From assembly GCA_019683695.1 (NCBI GenBank), contig JADGHX010000009.1:1-51515 (forward strand): a stretch of DNA of 51,515 nt. Reading direction: 5' to 3'. The translations under genes were made by a program, and so were the position numbers. The notes beneath the pieces are model-generated. The model saw nothing but the letters and a program-made list of their open reading frames with translations. It did not search any database and had not been told where the DNA came from. This document shows positions 7,877-16,908 of this stretch, piece by piece. Within the stretch, counting starts at the first letter, position 1; the number at the start of each line of letters is the position of its first letter. The DNA comes from Steroidobacteraceae bacterium (GTDB lineage Bacteria; Pseudomonadota; Gammaproteobacteria; Steroidobacterales; Steroidobacteraceae).

Positions 7877-9961
7877 TTACCGGTTCCAGTCGTCCCACGC
7901 GCGTGCGGTCAGGTACTGGTAGATCGCCTCCGCCTGCTCCGGCGTGATCTGATCCGCAAAGCTCACCATGCCTTTCGCGGCGCGCGTGCCCTTCAGCACG
8001 ATGTCTGTGAACTCCGCACGGGTTGCGGGCGACATATGCCGCAGATCGGGGATGGCATTGATGGCGATCGCATCGCGGCCGTGACACTGCGCGCAGACGC
8101 GCGTGTAGTGGAATTCGCCTTCCTTGATCTGATCCACCGACCCGGTCGGACGCGGCGGCGGTGAGAGCGGCGGCGGCTCCGGAATGGGCGGAAGCTTCAC
8201 GCTGCCGCCAAGCTTGAACGCCAGCGTACGCGCCGTGGCCCGCCCGGTGGGCCGCTCTCGCAAGGCCCGGAAGTTCGCCGCACCGCCGGCATTGATGGCG
8301 ATGTACTGCTCGCCGTCCACGGTGTAGGTGATCGGCCCCGCCATCGGCACGGTCTGCACGGGGCTCTCCCACAGCTTCTTGCCATCGGTGGCCCGGTAGA
8401 TCGCGAGCGTCTGCGCACTCGTGCCTTCGATGACGAGATTGCCCGCCGTGGTGAGCGTGCCGCCGTTGTTCCCGCGCCCGTAGGGCACGCGCCAGACTTC
8501 CTTCTGCTTCACGGGATCCCACGCCGTGAGCCACCCGTCCGGTGTCTTGTGAGCGAGCTCGGCGCGCACGGCTGCGTTCTTCTCCGAAGGCGGTGCCGCC
8601 GTTCCCCAGCTCATGGTGAACTTGCGCGGAACGTAGTTCTCCTCGATCTCGTAGATGCTGTAGTTCCGCAGCACGGGGAAGTACACGAGCCCCGTGTTCG
8701 GGTTGTACGACATGGGGTACCAGTTGTGGGCGCCGACATTGTTCGGCGAGAGCAGCCGCGGCTCATCGTCGTAATTGGCATCCGGCAGCAGCACGGGGCG
8801 ACCGGTCTCGAGATCGATGTGGCTCGCCCAGTTGTTCGGCACGAACTTGCCCGCCGAGATGAGCTTGCCGTTGGTGCGATCGATCACGTAGAAGAAGCCG
8901 TTCTTGGGCGCCTGCATGATCACCTTGCGCTTGCGCCCATCGATCTTCAGGTCCGCCAGCATCATGGGCTGCGTGGCGGTGAAGTCCCAGTTCTCCTCGG
9001 GCACCTCCTGGTAGTGCCACACGTACTCACCCGTGTCCGCATCCACGGCCACGATGGACGCCAGGAACAGGTTGTCTCCCTTGCGGTTGCTGCGGAGCTT
9101 GTGGGGCCAGGGCGAGCCGTTACCCGTGCCGATGTACACGCGATTGAACTCCGGGTCGTAGACGATGGAGTCCCACGCCGTGCCGCCGCCGCCCTGCTTC
9201 CACCACTCGCCGTCCCACGTTTTCGCCGCCCACTCCATGGTCTTGTTTTCGAAACCGTTGGCCGGATTGCCGGGCACCGTCCAGAAGCGCCACAGCTGCT
9301 TGCCGGTGTTCACGTCGTAGGCGGTCACGTAGCCGCGCACACCGAGCTCGGCGCCGCCATTGCCGATCACCACCTTGCCATTGAAGGCGCGCGGCGCACC
9401 GGTGATCGAGTACGGCCAGTTCTTGTTGTCGACGGTGAGCGTTTCCCACAGGGGCTTGCCGTTCCGTGCATCGAGCGCGATCAGGCGACCGTCGAGCGTG
9501 GCGAGGATCACCTTGCCCTCGTACACCGCGAGCCCGCGGCTGATCACGTCGCAGCACACGTACCGGTTCCACTCCCGCGGCACCTTGGGGTCGTACCGCC
9601 ACAGCTCCTTCCCCGTCTTCGCGTCGAGCGCGAACGTGATGTTCCACGCGGAGTTCGCGTACATCACCCCATCGACGACGAGCGGGGTGCCCTCGACGCC
9701 GCGATACGTGTTGTGGTCGTAGTACCAGGCCAGACCAAGCTGGCCGACGTTCTTCTCGTTGATCTGCTTCAGCGGGCTGTAGCGCTGCTCGTCATAGGTC
9801 CGCCCGTGACTCATCCAGTTCCCGGGCTCCTTGTTGGCCTTGATGATGCGGCGGGTATCCACCGCGGCCGGACCTTCCGATTTGCCGCTCGCATGCGCCA
9901 GGGCAAGCACGGAGCACCCGAGCAGCAGGGCAGCGAGCGGCCTTGCGGTCGTTCTGAGCAT
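7877..9961 (-). CDS. PQQ-dependent quinohemoprotein alcohol dehydrogenase-like protein (PQQ-1)
   Basis: About 694 residues: signal peptide, an eight-bladed quinoprotein propeller and a C-terminal cytochrome c domain (CAQCH, C623-C626-H627; likely Met ligand M665). Such enzymes oxidise alcohols or aldehydes in the periplasm and pass electrons through their own heme to a cytochrome. Hallmarks are the rare vicinal disulfide pair C136-C137 (YVCCDVISRG), the PQQ-contacting Glu at about E90 (RGVEGTPL), GGAELGVRGY, and the catalytic-Asp segment ENWDFTATQP. I prefer the ATG at 9961 because AGGAAG lies about 10 bases upstream; a GTG at 9988 would add nine residues. It lies downstream of cassette 2 and upstream of cassette 1 on the same strand, with gaps of over 200 bases. 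Substrate unknown. Confidence 0.92.
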   Translation of the reverse strand: MLRTTARPLAALLLGCSVLALAHASGKSEGPAAVDTRRIIKANKEPGNWMSHGRTYDEQRYSPLKQINEKNVGQLGLAWYYDHNTYRGVEGTPLVVDGVMYANSAWNITFALDAKTGKELWRYDPKVPREWNRYVCCDVISRGLAVYEGKVILATLDGRLIALDARNGKPLWETLTVDNKNWPYSITGAPRAFNGKVVIGNGGAELGVRGYVTAYDVNTGKQLWRFWTVPGNPANGFENKTMEWAAKTWDGEWWKQGGGGTAWDSIVYDPEFNRVYIGTGNGSPWPHKLRSNRKGDNLFLASIVAVDADTGEYVWHYQEVPEENWDFTATQPMMLADLKIDGRKRKVIMQAPKNGFFYVIDRTNGKLISAGKFVPNNWASHIDLETGRPVLLPDANYDDEPRLLSPNNVGAHNWYPMSYNPNTGLVYFPVLRNYSIYEIEENYVPRKFTMSWGTAAPPSEKNAAVRAELAHKTPDGWLTAWDPVKQKEVWRVPYGRGNNGGTLTTAGNLVIEGTSAQTLAIYRATDGKKLWESPVQTVPMAGPITYTVDGEQYIAINAGGAANFRALRERPTGRATARTLAFKLGGSVKLPPIPEPPPLSPPPRPTGSVDQIKEGEFHYTRVCAQCHGRDAIAINAIPDLRHMSPATRAEFTDIVLKGTRAAKGMVSFADQITPEQAEAIYQYLTARAWDDWNR

Positions 9962-10191
9962 GACGTCTGGCTTCCTGATGGCTTTCACGCGGCCGGCAAG
10001 GGTACGCGATCGCGTCCACAGGCTGGGCGGGCGCTGACGGCAGGGTCGTTCTGTGGATAGAGCCGTGCACCCGGCACTGGCGGCGGGCGCCGATCGTCCA
10101 GTGCTCGAACGCCGCCATCAGGAACGATTGGGGATCGACCGGCCCGGCGTCGCTTCCCGCGTCCAGCGTGGAATGCGCGGGGTGCACGGGA

Positions 10192-11754
10192 TCAGTTCTG
10201 AACCGCGCCGCCCGTGCCGCGCGTCGAGCGATTCAGATTGCCGGTGAACTCCTTGGGCGGCCGGCCCGTGGCCGCGACGATGAAGTTCCGCAGGATGGCT
10301 TCGGTCGACTCCTTGCGTGTGTGCTCGGGCTCGAGAAATGCGCGTGGATGCCGCCCCACGGCGTAGTCGATGGGCCGCAGACCGAGGTCGTCCTCGGCTT
10401 CGAGGTCCGCGCCATCCGCCACGAGCTTCTTCACCGTTTCATCCCAGCCCAGCGCGGCGGCGCTGTGCAGAGCGGTGAGCCCCTGCGCGTTCCTGCGATT
10501 CACCTCGGCGCCGGCGTCCTTCAGCAGCTTCAGGCATTCCACGGCCTGCGCATCGGTTTTGTAGCGCCCTCGCGTGGGATTGAAGCTATGACCCATGCCG
10601 GCCGCAGCCATGTAGGGCGTGACGCCGGTTGCTGTGGGCAGATCCACGAGGGCACCGTGTTTCAGCAGCAGCGCCACCGAACGCGCGTCACCCACCTTCG
10701 CGGCGACGAGCAGCGGTGTGGCGCCGGTGGAGATGACCTGATCGCCCCCACGGTCGTACACACCATTGCGATACGGCGGACGCAGCTTCAGTTGCGCGTT
10801 CGGGTTGGCGCCCTTCTCGAGCAGCATGACCGCGATGTCGTAACCCGTGTGGTGATCGGTGGAAGGCAGGTCCGGCCGCCCGCCGCGCGGCAGCGTGTTC
10901 AGGTCGATGGCGGAGTACAGGGGCGTGCGGCCGTAGAAGTCCCACTTGTTCACGTCCGCGCCGGCCTCGATCAGGTATGCCGCGAAATCGAACCTCATGT
11001 TCGTGAGCGCGAGGTTGAGCGGCGTCAGGCCATCCGGCTCGGCCAGATTGATGTCCGCGCCGCCCTTGATCAGGTGCTTCGCGCACTCGATGCAGCCTTC
11101 GCGCGCGGCGTACAGGAGCGGCGTGAAGCCGCCCCGGTTCATGTTCTTCGGGCGCCCTTCCGCGGTCACCCGGCGCTGCCAGTCGCGCACGATGCCGCGC
11201 GCATTCACGTCCGCGCCGCTCTTGATGAGGAACGCGACCATGTCGGGCTGGCTCTGCGCCGCCGCCCACATGAGCGCGGTCTGGCCGCCCCACTGCTCCA
11301 CTGCATTCACGTTGGCGCCGTGCTTCACGAGCACCCTTGCGGCCTCCACGTTGCCGGTGCGGGCCACGGCCATGAGCGGGGTTTGTCCTTCGGGATTGGG
11401 CGAATCCACGTCCGCCCCGGCCTTCAGGAGCAGCTCCAGGATCTTCGCGTGACCGAGCGTTGCGGCCTCCATCATTGGCGTGGAGCCGTAATCGTTCATC
11501 ACGCTGACCTGCGCCCCTGCGCGGATCAGCTTCTCGACGAGGTCCGCGTTCCCGTAGTGCGCGGCCCAGTGCAGGGCGGTGGTTCCGTCCACGTCCCGCG
11601 CGTTGACGTCTGCCTTCGCCTCGATGAGCTTCGCGGCCGCCGCAAAGTCCTTCGACTCCACGGCCGCGATGAGCGTGCCTTCGGGCGCGGCCCACGCCGC
11701 TCCGAATCCCAGGGAGCCGAGGATCACCACCGCCGCAGCGAGCCGGATGTTCAT
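10192..11754 (-). CDS. Exported ankyrin-repeat protein, cassette 2
   Basis: About 520 residues with a signal peptide (MNIRLAAAVVILGSLGFG...) and around ten ankyrin repeats (GTTALHWAAHYG, GQTPLMAVA, GFTPLLYAAREG, GRTPLYSAI, GLTALHSAA). Three nearby starts exist: GTG at 11772 (overlapping the stop of the DUF1552 gene), ATG at 11757 and ATG at 11754. The last gives the best spacing to GGGG and the cleanest leader. It shares the two inserts of its paralogues (VTAEGRPKNMNRGG and QLKLRPPYR...DRGGD). The C terminus is about 20 residues longer than in the other copies and ends in an Arg/Thr/Gly-rich tail. Translation is probably coupled to the upstream DUF1552 gene. Confidence 0.85.
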   Translation of the reverse strand: MNIRLAAAVVILGSLGFGAAWAAPEGTLIAAVESKDFAAAAKLIEAKADVNARDVDGTTALHWAAHYGNADLVEKLIRAGAQVSVMNDYGSTPMMEAATLGHAKILELLLKAGADVDSPNPEGQTPLMAVARTGNVEAARVLVKHGANVNAVEQWGGQTALMWAAAQSQPDMVAFLIKSGADVNARGIVRDWQRRVTAEGRPKNMNRGGFTPLLYAAREGCIECAKHLIKGGADINLAEPDGLTPLNLALTNMRFDFAAYLIEAGADVNKWDFYGRTPLYSAIDLNTLPRGGRPDLPSTDHHTGYDIAVMLLEKGANPNAQLKLRPPYRNGVYDRGGDQVISTGATPLLVAAKVGDARSVALLLKHGALVDLPTATGVTPYMAAAGMGHSFNPTRGRYKTDAQAVECLKLLKDAGAEVNRRNAQGLTALHSAAALGWDETVKKLVADGADLEAEDDLGLRPIDYAVGRHPRAFLEPEHTRKESTEAILRNFIVAATGRPPKEFTGNLNRSTRGTGGAVQN

Positions 11755-11768
11755 CATGTCGCCCCGGA

Positions 11769-13082
11769 TCACACTTCGGACAGCACGCCTGTGCTGTCGC
11801 CGTGCTTCTCGACGGGGATCCCAGCGCGCACGAGCAGGGTCAGCAGCAGGTTGGCGAGCGGAGTGTCCTGCGGGTAGTGCAGGTGCTGCCCGCCTTTGAT
11901 CTTGCCGTAGCCGAGCCCGAAGACAGCGAGCGGCAGCGGATCGTTGTTGTGCAGATCGCTGTTGCTCATGTTGCTGCCGAACAGCAGGATCGAATGGTCG
12001 AGCAGCGAGCCGTCACCATCCGGCGTGTTCGCCAGGCGCTTGAGGAAGCGCGCGTACGCTTCGCTGTGGTACACCTGAATCTTCGTCAGGCGATCGAGCT
12101 TCGCAGGATCGTTCTGGTGGTGTGAGAGCGGGTGGAAGGCATCCGGCACGCCAATCTGGTTGTACGTGCGCATGCTCACTTCCTTGGCCATCATGAACGA
12201 GGCCACGCGCGTGATGTTCGCCTGATACGCCAGCGCGATCATGTCGAACATCGTGTCCAGCGTCTTGCCGAAGTCTTCCTCGAGGCCGCTGGGGGCGTCC
12301 GGCAGATCGAGCCCCTCCGCCTGCCTTTCCTTCTGCTTCTGCACGCGCCGCTCGACCTCGCGGACAGAATCGAGGTAGTCATCCACCATCGCGCGATCGC
12401 GCGTTCCGAGCTGGCGCTTGAGGTCCGCGGCGTTCTGCGTGACGAAGTCGAGGATGCTGCCCGTCTCTTCGATGATGGCCGCGCGCTCGGCATCGGTGTC
12501 GCCCTGACCGAAGAGCCGGTAGAACGCCTTGCGCGGGTTGTGCTCCATGGGCAGCGGCTGCGTCGGCGTGCGGAACGAGATGGTGCCGCTGTAGCTGCAC
12601 CCGTATTGCGGATCGCACGCGCCACCACCGCCCTCGCCCGCAAGCTCGATGGAGGGAAGCGTCGTGTCCTGGCCGATGTGCTGGGCCGCGATCTGATCCG
12701 CGCTCGTGCCCGCCTTCGGAGACTGGCTGATCGCCGGTGGCACGCAGCCGAGCCACGTGCCGGCGATGATGGCGTGCGGGCTCGGGCTCTCGCCCGCCTT
12801 GTTGCGCAGGCCCGTCACCACCGTCATGTATTTCCGGTACGGCTCGAAGGGCTTCAGGATCGGCGGCAGCTCGAAGTCGCGCCCGGTCTGCTTCGGCTCC
12901 CAGCGCGCCATCACCGCGCCATGCGGAAAGTACGTGAAGCCCAGCCGGGGAGCGGGCGCCGCGGCCGTCTTCGCCAGTGCCGTCGCCGCGGGAACCATCG
13001 CATCGAGGAGCGGAAGCCCCACGGAGACGCCAAGCCCCCGGAGAACCGTGCGCCGCGAAAGATGCTTCTTCGTGATGAACAT
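11769..13082 (-). CDS. DUF1552 family protein with Tat signal, cassette 2
   Basis: A 437-residue DUF1552 protein, paralogous to those at 2528 and 20769. It has the twin-arginine leader (SRRTVLRG), YFPHGA, the Cys pair CDPQYGC, the AFHPLSHHQND version of the HxxSHH motif, and GSNMSNSDLH near the end. GAGGAA precedes the ATG by about 8 bases. The gene begins 10 bases after the stop of the DUF1592 gene, so the two are co-transcribed and probably translationally linked. Exported through Tat; function unknown. Conservation of all putative active-site residues in the three copies argues that this one is not decaying even though its neighbouring MBL gene is. Confidence 0.9.
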   Translation of the reverse strand: MFITKKHLSRRTVLRGLGVSVGLPLLDAMVPAATALAKTAAAPAPRLGFTYFPHGAVMARWEPKQTGRDFELPPILKPFEPYRKYMTVVTGLRNKAGESPSPHAIIAGTWLGCVPPAISQSPKAGTSADQIAAQHIGQDTTLPSIELAGEGGGGACDPQYGCSYSGTISFRTPTQPLPMEHNPRKAFYRLFGQGDTDAERAAIIEETGSILDFVTQNAADLKRQLGTRDRAMVDDYLDSVREVERRVQKQKERQAEGLDLPDAPSGLEEDFGKTLDTMFDMIALAYQANITRVASFMMAKEVSMRTYNQIGVPDAFHPLSHHQNDPAKLDRLTKIQVYHSEAYARFLKRLANTPDGDGSLLDHSILLFGSNMSNSDLHNNDPLPLAVFGLGYGKIKGGQHLHYPQDTPLANLLLTLLVRAGIPVEKHGDSTGVLSEV

Positions 13083-13092
13083 GCCGGATTCC

Positions 13093-15585
13093 TCACTGCG
13101 TGACGCGGGCCAGCGCCTGCGTTCTGACTGGAATGTTCTCGTCCTTCGGCACCTGCCTCATCTGGAACGGATCACTCGTCACGATGTGCATGATGAGGGA
13201 GGAGAACCGATAGTTGTCCTTCGCCGCGGCCCGCACGATGGCGCGGACCGTGGGCATGTCGTGATACTCGAGCGTGCGGCCGAGGCCGTACGTCATCAGC
13301 TTCTCGGTGAGCGTCTGGACGAACTGCTCGGGGTTCGCGAGCAGCGCCTTGCGCAGATCGTCCGGGCCATTCACCTTCGAGCCATCCGGCAGCTCACCGG
13401 AGGCATCGATGACCTCGCCGGCCAGGCGATCCTTCTCACGCCACTTGCCGACCGCGTCGAAATTCTCGAGCGCGAAGCCCAGGGCATCCATCACGCCATG
13501 GCACGAATAGCAGCTCGGCTTGGACCGATGCAGCGCCATCTGCTCGCGCAGCGTCTTCGGCTTCTCGCCGGCCTTGGTGTCCTTCAGCGCCTCCACGTTC
13601 GGCGGCGGCGAGGCGGGCGGCGTGCCGGTGATGCGCTCGAGGATCCACGCGCCGCGCAGCACGGGCGCCGTGCGGTTCGGGTAGGAGGTGAGCATCAGCA
13701 CACCGCCCTTGCCCAGCAGACCCCAGCGAGCGGAATCCTTGAGCTCCACGCGCCGCCACTGATCGCCACGCACGTTGTTGATGCCGTAGTGAAGCGCCAG
13801 GCGCTCGTTCAGGAATGTGTAGTTCGCAGAGAGCAGCTCGAGCACGCTGCGGTCTTCGCGGAACACGCTGTCGATGAAGAGCCTCAGCTCCGTGCGGAAG
13901 TCCTCACGAGGATCCGCCGCGTACGGGAACAGGTTCATGTCCGGCTTGATCTCGTCGAGCTTCCCGATGTTCAGCCACTGGAACGCGAAGTTCGACGCGA
14001 GCGTCTCCGCGCGCGGATCCGCAAGCATGCGCTTCACCTGCTGGCGCAGCACTTCGGGGTCGCGCAGCTTGCCGGAGAGGGCCACCTTGCGCAGTTCCTC
14101 ATCCGGCACGGTGCTCCACAGGAAGAACGACAGGCGCGAGGCCAGCTCGAGATCGTTGATGCGGTAGATCGAGCCCGGCTGCGCCGTCTGGGGAGCCGGC
14201 TCCGCGCGATACAGGAACATGGGGCTCGCGAGGATGGCGGTGATGGCGCGGCGAATGCCGGCGTCGAAATCCCCGTTCGGCGCGTGGCGGCCGGCTTCGT
14301 AGAACTTCATGAGCGAGGTCTTCTCCGCCTCGGTGACCGGGCGGCGGAAGGCCTGCGTGGCGAGCCGCTGCACGATCTCGCTCGCACACGCCTGCTCATC
14401 GTCACCCCGACTCGGATGGCACGTGAAGATGTGGCGCCGGCTCGGCGTCTCGCTGATTCCCGTCACCTTGAAAGGCCCCTTCACTTCGAAGGAGGCCACG
14501 CGCAGCACCCGATCCTGACCGCCGCCGGGCACCTGCTGGAAGAGCTCGTCGTCCGATTCGGCGAACGTCCGATGCACGAAGGTGACCGCCACCTTGTGCG
14601 GGCCCGCCGTCGCCCTGAAGCGGATGCCCTTCAGGCGCGCGTTGATGGCATCGACCGCGGGATCCTGCTTCTGGTCGATGGCCTTCATGTCCTCTTCGCC
14701 GCCGATCTTCGTCTCGAAGAATTTCCTGCCATCGAGCGTGGCGATGACGGTGTGCTGGAACTCCATGTTGTAGACCCAGAGGGCCTGCGCCATGTTGGCG
14801 ATGTTCAGCTCGTACTCACCGTCGGCCGGAAAGTTGTGCTCCACGACGAAGCCGCCGCGCGTGCCGAGCGGCAGACCTTCGATGTGGAAGTGCTGGTTGC
14901 CCGAGTTGCGCGGGAAGTATTGCGTGCCCACGGGTCTTGCCGTCTTGTCGCCAATCGCCTGGATGGCGACCATGCGCGCGGCGGCAACGTAGTTGTCGAG
15001 AAACGCCGGCGTCACCTGCAGGACGTTGGCGACGTTGTCGAATCCGTCGCTCTTGTTGTCCTCGGGCAGCAGGTCGTTCACGTTCACCTTCACCTTGAGC
15101 AGGTCTTCGACGGCGTTCGCGTATTCCTTGCGATTCAGCCGGTGAAGGGCCACGCGGCCGGGGTTCGGATGCTCGGCGGCCGCGGCGTCGAGCGTGTTCT
15201 CCATGAACGAGATGAACGATTTGCGTGCCGCAGGCGGCGGCTGCGGCTCTCCCGCGGGCGGCATCAGCTGGCCACGGAGCTTGCGGATGGCGTGCTCCCA
15301 CACTTCCGCATCGGCCGGGATGTTCTCGCGGTCCATCGTGTCGAACGCGACTCCGCCGGCCCAATCGGTCGCGTTGTGACACTTCGAGCAGTACTTGTCG
15401 AGAAAGCCCCAGTGATCCTCGGGAGCGAGCGGTGTGTTGTCGCCTGCTTGCGGTATCGCGGGCGGCGGATTGCTCACCGGTGTGGCGCCCGCCTGCTCGG
15501 CTGCGCGAGTCGAAAGCGTGCTCAGCAATGTGAGTCCGCAGACACCGGCGGTCGTGAGAAATCGTCCAATCAGCCTCTGTCGCAT
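13093..15585 (-). CDS. DUF1592/DUF1588/DUF1585 diheme protein, cassette 2
   Basis: About 830 residues with the same layout as the cassette 1 protein: Sec leader, heme site CSKCH (C66-C69-H70), DUF1587-type LHRLNRKEYANAVEDLL, DUF1595 (TQAFRRPVT), DUF1592 (LASRLSFFLWS), DUF1588 (RGAWILERITGTPP), second heme site CYSCH (C692-C695-H696) and C-terminal DUF1585. I placed the start at the ATG at 15585, which begins a signal peptide (MRQRLIGRFLTTAGVCGL...). The open frame continues upstream for 414 codons, but that extension is only the complement of the plus-strand MBL gene and lacks a leader. Unlike the other two copies, it is the first gene of its operon. It has a -10 candidate and an inverted repeat upstream in the divergent spacer. 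Confidence 0.87.
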   Translation of the reverse strand: MRQRLIGRFLTTAGVCGLTLLSTLSTRAAEQAGATPVSNPPPAIPQAGDNTPLAPEDHWGFLDKYCSKCHNATDWAGGVAFDTMDRENIPADAEVWEHAIRKLRGQLMPPAGEPQPPPAARKSFISFMENTLDAAAAEHPNPGRVALHRLNRKEYANAVEDLLKVKVNVNDLLPEDNKSDGFDNVANVLQVTPAFLDNYVAAARMVAIQAIGDKTARPVGTQYFPRNSGNQHFHIEGLPLGTRGGFVVEHNFPADGEYELNIANMAQALWVYNMEFQHTVIATLDGRKFFETKIGGEEDMKAIDQKQDPAVDAINARLKGIRFRATAGPHKVAVTFVHRTFAESDDELFQQVPGGGQDRVLRVASFEVKGPFKVTGISETPSRRHIFTCHPSRGDDEQACASEIVQRLATQAFRRPVTEAEKTSLMKFYEAGRHAPNGDFDAGIRRAITAILASPMFLYRAEPAPQTAQPGSIYRINDLELASRLSFFLWSTVPDEELRKVALSGKLRDPEVLRQQVKRMLADPRAETLASNFAFQWLNIGKLDEIKPDMNLFPYAADPREDFRTELRLFIDSVFREDRSVLELLSANYTFLNERLALHYGINNVRGDQWRRVELKDSARWGLLGKGGVLMLTSYPNRTAPVLRGAWILERITGTPPASPPPNVEALKDTKAGEKPKTLREQMALHRSKPSCYSCHGVMDALGFALENFDAVGKWREKDRLAGEVIDASGELPDGSKVNGPDDLRKALLANPEQFVQTLTEKLMTYGLGRTLEYHDMPTVRAIVRAAAKDNYRFSSLIMHIVTSDPFQMRQVPKDENIPVRTQALARVTQ

Positions 15586-15607
15586 CACTGTCGTCCCACG
15601 ATGTGTT

Positions 15608-15619
15608 GACGAGCTCGTC
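15608..15619. promoter_or_regulatory. Perfect 12-base palindrome in the cassette 2 leader
   Basis: GACGAGCTCGTC lies 23 bases before the DUF1592 start codon, between the -10 candidate and the ATG. Its position matches the palindromes in the leaders of cassettes 1 and 3, though the sequence differs. Confidence 0.35.
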
Positions 15620-15649
15620 CGACGCGGTTCACTGCGGAAAAGCGCTCGC

Positions 15650-15655
15650 ATCATA
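15650..15655 (-). promoter_or_regulatory. Candidate -10 element for the cassette 2 DUF1592 operon
   Basis: The minus strand reads TATGAT, five of six matches to the sigma-70 -10 consensus, preceded by CCCGGCGC. The cassette 3 promoter has CCCGGTGC before TATAAA, and 11 of 14 positions are identical between the two. It lies 65 bases upstream of the start codon. No canonical -35 is seen; the inverted repeat at 15665-15687 occupies that place. Confidence 0.45.
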
Positions 15656-15664
15656 GCGCCGGGC

Positions 15665-15687
15665 TTTCCGGAAATTGCATCCGGAAA
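15665..15687. promoter_or_regulatory. Inverted repeat TTTCCGGA-N7-TCCGGAAA
   Basis: Perfect 8-base arms flank 7 bases. It begins 10 bases upstream of the -10 candidate of the DUF1592 operon and so covers the -35 region, as expected for an operator or activator site. Confidence 0.5.
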
Positions 15688-15796
15688 CAGGCCAGTTCGA
15701 CGCTCGTCCGAGTGTTGGATCGAGTCCAGACTGCGCCTCGGCCGCGCATGCCGCAAGTGGGCCGGGAGGAAAAACATCTGTCTCCTTCGGGAAAAA

Positions 15797-15852
15797 CTGA
15801 GCATGCTTTGCAATGCTGAAAAGCAGGGTTTGCTGAGCATGCTTTGCAATGC
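15797..15852. repeat. Two identical 20-bp direct repeats
   Basis: The 20-base unit CTGAGCATGCTTTGCAATGC occurs at 15797-15816 and again at 15833-15852, 36 bases apart start to start. Each unit carries an internal dyad (TGC-TTT-GCA). They sit 57 to 113 bases upstream of the MBL-like start codon, where an activator might bind as tandem dimers. Confidence 0.7.
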
Positions 15853-15909
15853 CGCCGGTTGCGACAAAATGCCTGCGGCCGATGGGTAATCGTGTAGAGT
15901 GCCGCGCTC

Positions 15910-16845
15910 ATGACGTGCTCGATTCCTCGCAGAGGCTTTCTCAAAGCCACCCTCGGCGGCGCAGCCGCCTTGTCGCTCGCCCAGTGGGCGCCCACCGGCG
16001 CACTCGCAAGAGAGAAGCCTGCGCCGCTCACCGCCACGCGACTTGCCGACCACATCACGCTCATCAGCGGTGCAGGTGCGAACGTCGTCGCGGTGAGCGG
16101 AAAGGATGAGGCGCTTCTCGTGGATGGCGGGCTGGAAAGCCGCTCTCGCGAGCTGCTGAAACGGGCGCTGCAGGAAACGGGCGCAAAGCGCGTGACCACA
16201 CTCATCAACACGCACTGGCACCCGGAACAGACGGGCTCGAACGAGCGGCTCGGCAAGGCCGGGGCGCGCATCATTGCGCACGAGAACACCAAGCTGTGGC
16301 TCGGCTATCCGAATCTCGTCCCACTCACGGAAACCACATACGGCCCTCTGCCGCCCAAGGCGCTGCCGAACGACACCACGTACGACAAGGGAAGCCTGGA
16401 CTTTGCCGGGAACGCGGTGGAGTACGGCTATCTCCTTCAGGCCCACACGGACGGAGATCTCTACGTGAAGCTGCCGGGCGCAAACGTGCTCGTGGCCGGA
16501 GGCGTGGTGTCCTCCGATGGCTGGCCCATCATCGACTACAAGACAGGTGGCTGGATCGGCGGGCTCGTGAACGGGCAGCGCGCCCTGCTCGAATTGGCGG
16601 ACGCGCACACGCGCATCGTTCCGGCGAATGGTCCGGTGATCGATCGCGCCGAGCTCGAGGCGCAGTCGAAAATGTACGCCACCATCCAGGATCGGCTGCA
16701 GAAGCTGCTGCGCAAGGGCATGGGCCCGGACGAAGTGGTCGCGGCTCAGCCCACAAAGGATTTCCGGCCCGAATGGGGCGACCCCACGAACTTCGTCCTG
16801 CTCGCGTTCAAGAGCCTGTGGGGCCATCTGGCGCCGGACGCGTAA
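15910..16845 (+). CDS. MBL-fold paralogue with degenerate metal site, Tat signal, cassette 2
   Basis: A 311-residue paralogue of the MBL proteins at 6419 and 24593, but on the opposite strand to its cassette. The Tat leader is present (RRGFLKATLGG, R7-R8). The metal motif HWHWDH of the paralogues reads HWHPEQ here (H102, H104, P105, E106, Q107), so the key Asp and the following His are replaced. The bridging Asp in VAGD is also lost (VAGG, G198). The later His in AHTDGD is kept. The frame is intact over its whole length and the rest is well conserved, so it looks like a pseudo-enzyme (binding or regulatory role) rather than a dead gene. It ends 63 bases before the convergent PQQ-2 gene. Confidence 0.88.
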   Translation: MTCSIPRRGFLKATLGGAAALSLAQWAPTGALAREKPAPLTATRLADHITLISGAGANVVAVSGKDEALLVDGGLESRSRELLKRALQETGAKRVTTLINTHWHPEQTGSNERLGKAGARIIAHENTKLWLGYPNLVPLTETTYGPLPPKALPNDTTYDKGSLDFAGNAVEYGYLLQAHTDGDLYVKLPGANVLVAGGVVSSDGWPIIDYKTGGWIGGLVNGQRALLELADAHTRIVPANGPVIDRAELEAQSKMYATIQDRLQKLLRKGMGPDEVVAAQPTKDFRPEWGDPTNFVLLAFKSLWGHLAPDA

Positions 16846-16908
16846 TCACACAGCGACGCACTGACGGACCGTGGCCGCAACTCACCCTGCGCTGACCGGC
16901 TCCCGATC

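Larger units (their letters stand above)
15586..15909. promoter_or_regulatory. Divergent control region of cassette 2
   Basis: A 324-base spacer between the minus-strand DUF1592 gene and the plus-strand MBL-like gene. It is unusually rich in structure: a 12-base palindrome GACGAGCTCGTC (15608-15619), a -10 candidate on the minus strand (15650-15655), an inverted repeat TTTCCGGA-N7-TCCGGAAA (15665-15687) and two identical 20-base direct repeats (15797-15852). No reading frame of interest was seen. Confidence 0.6.
10192..16845. other. Cassette 2 (rearranged: MBL-like gene inverted)
   Basis: Second paralogous unit. DUF1592, DUF1552 and ankyrin genes are on the minus strand in the usual order. 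The MBL-like gene keeps its place beside the DUF1592 gene but points the other way and has lost metal ligands. Confidence 0.85.

Noticed and set aside
10055-10064. DnaA-box-like CTATCCACAG on the minus strand
   Set aside because: A single near-match with no cluster or AT-rich region; not an origin.
10192-13082. Decay of the whole of cassette 2
   Set aside because: DUF1592, DUF1552 and ankyrin copies keep full frames and all family motifs; only the MBL copy has changed.
15586-16827. Upstream extension of the cassette 2 DUF1592 frame by 414 codons
   Set aside because: It is the complement of the MBL-like gene, shows no domain and hides a good signal peptide start at 15585.
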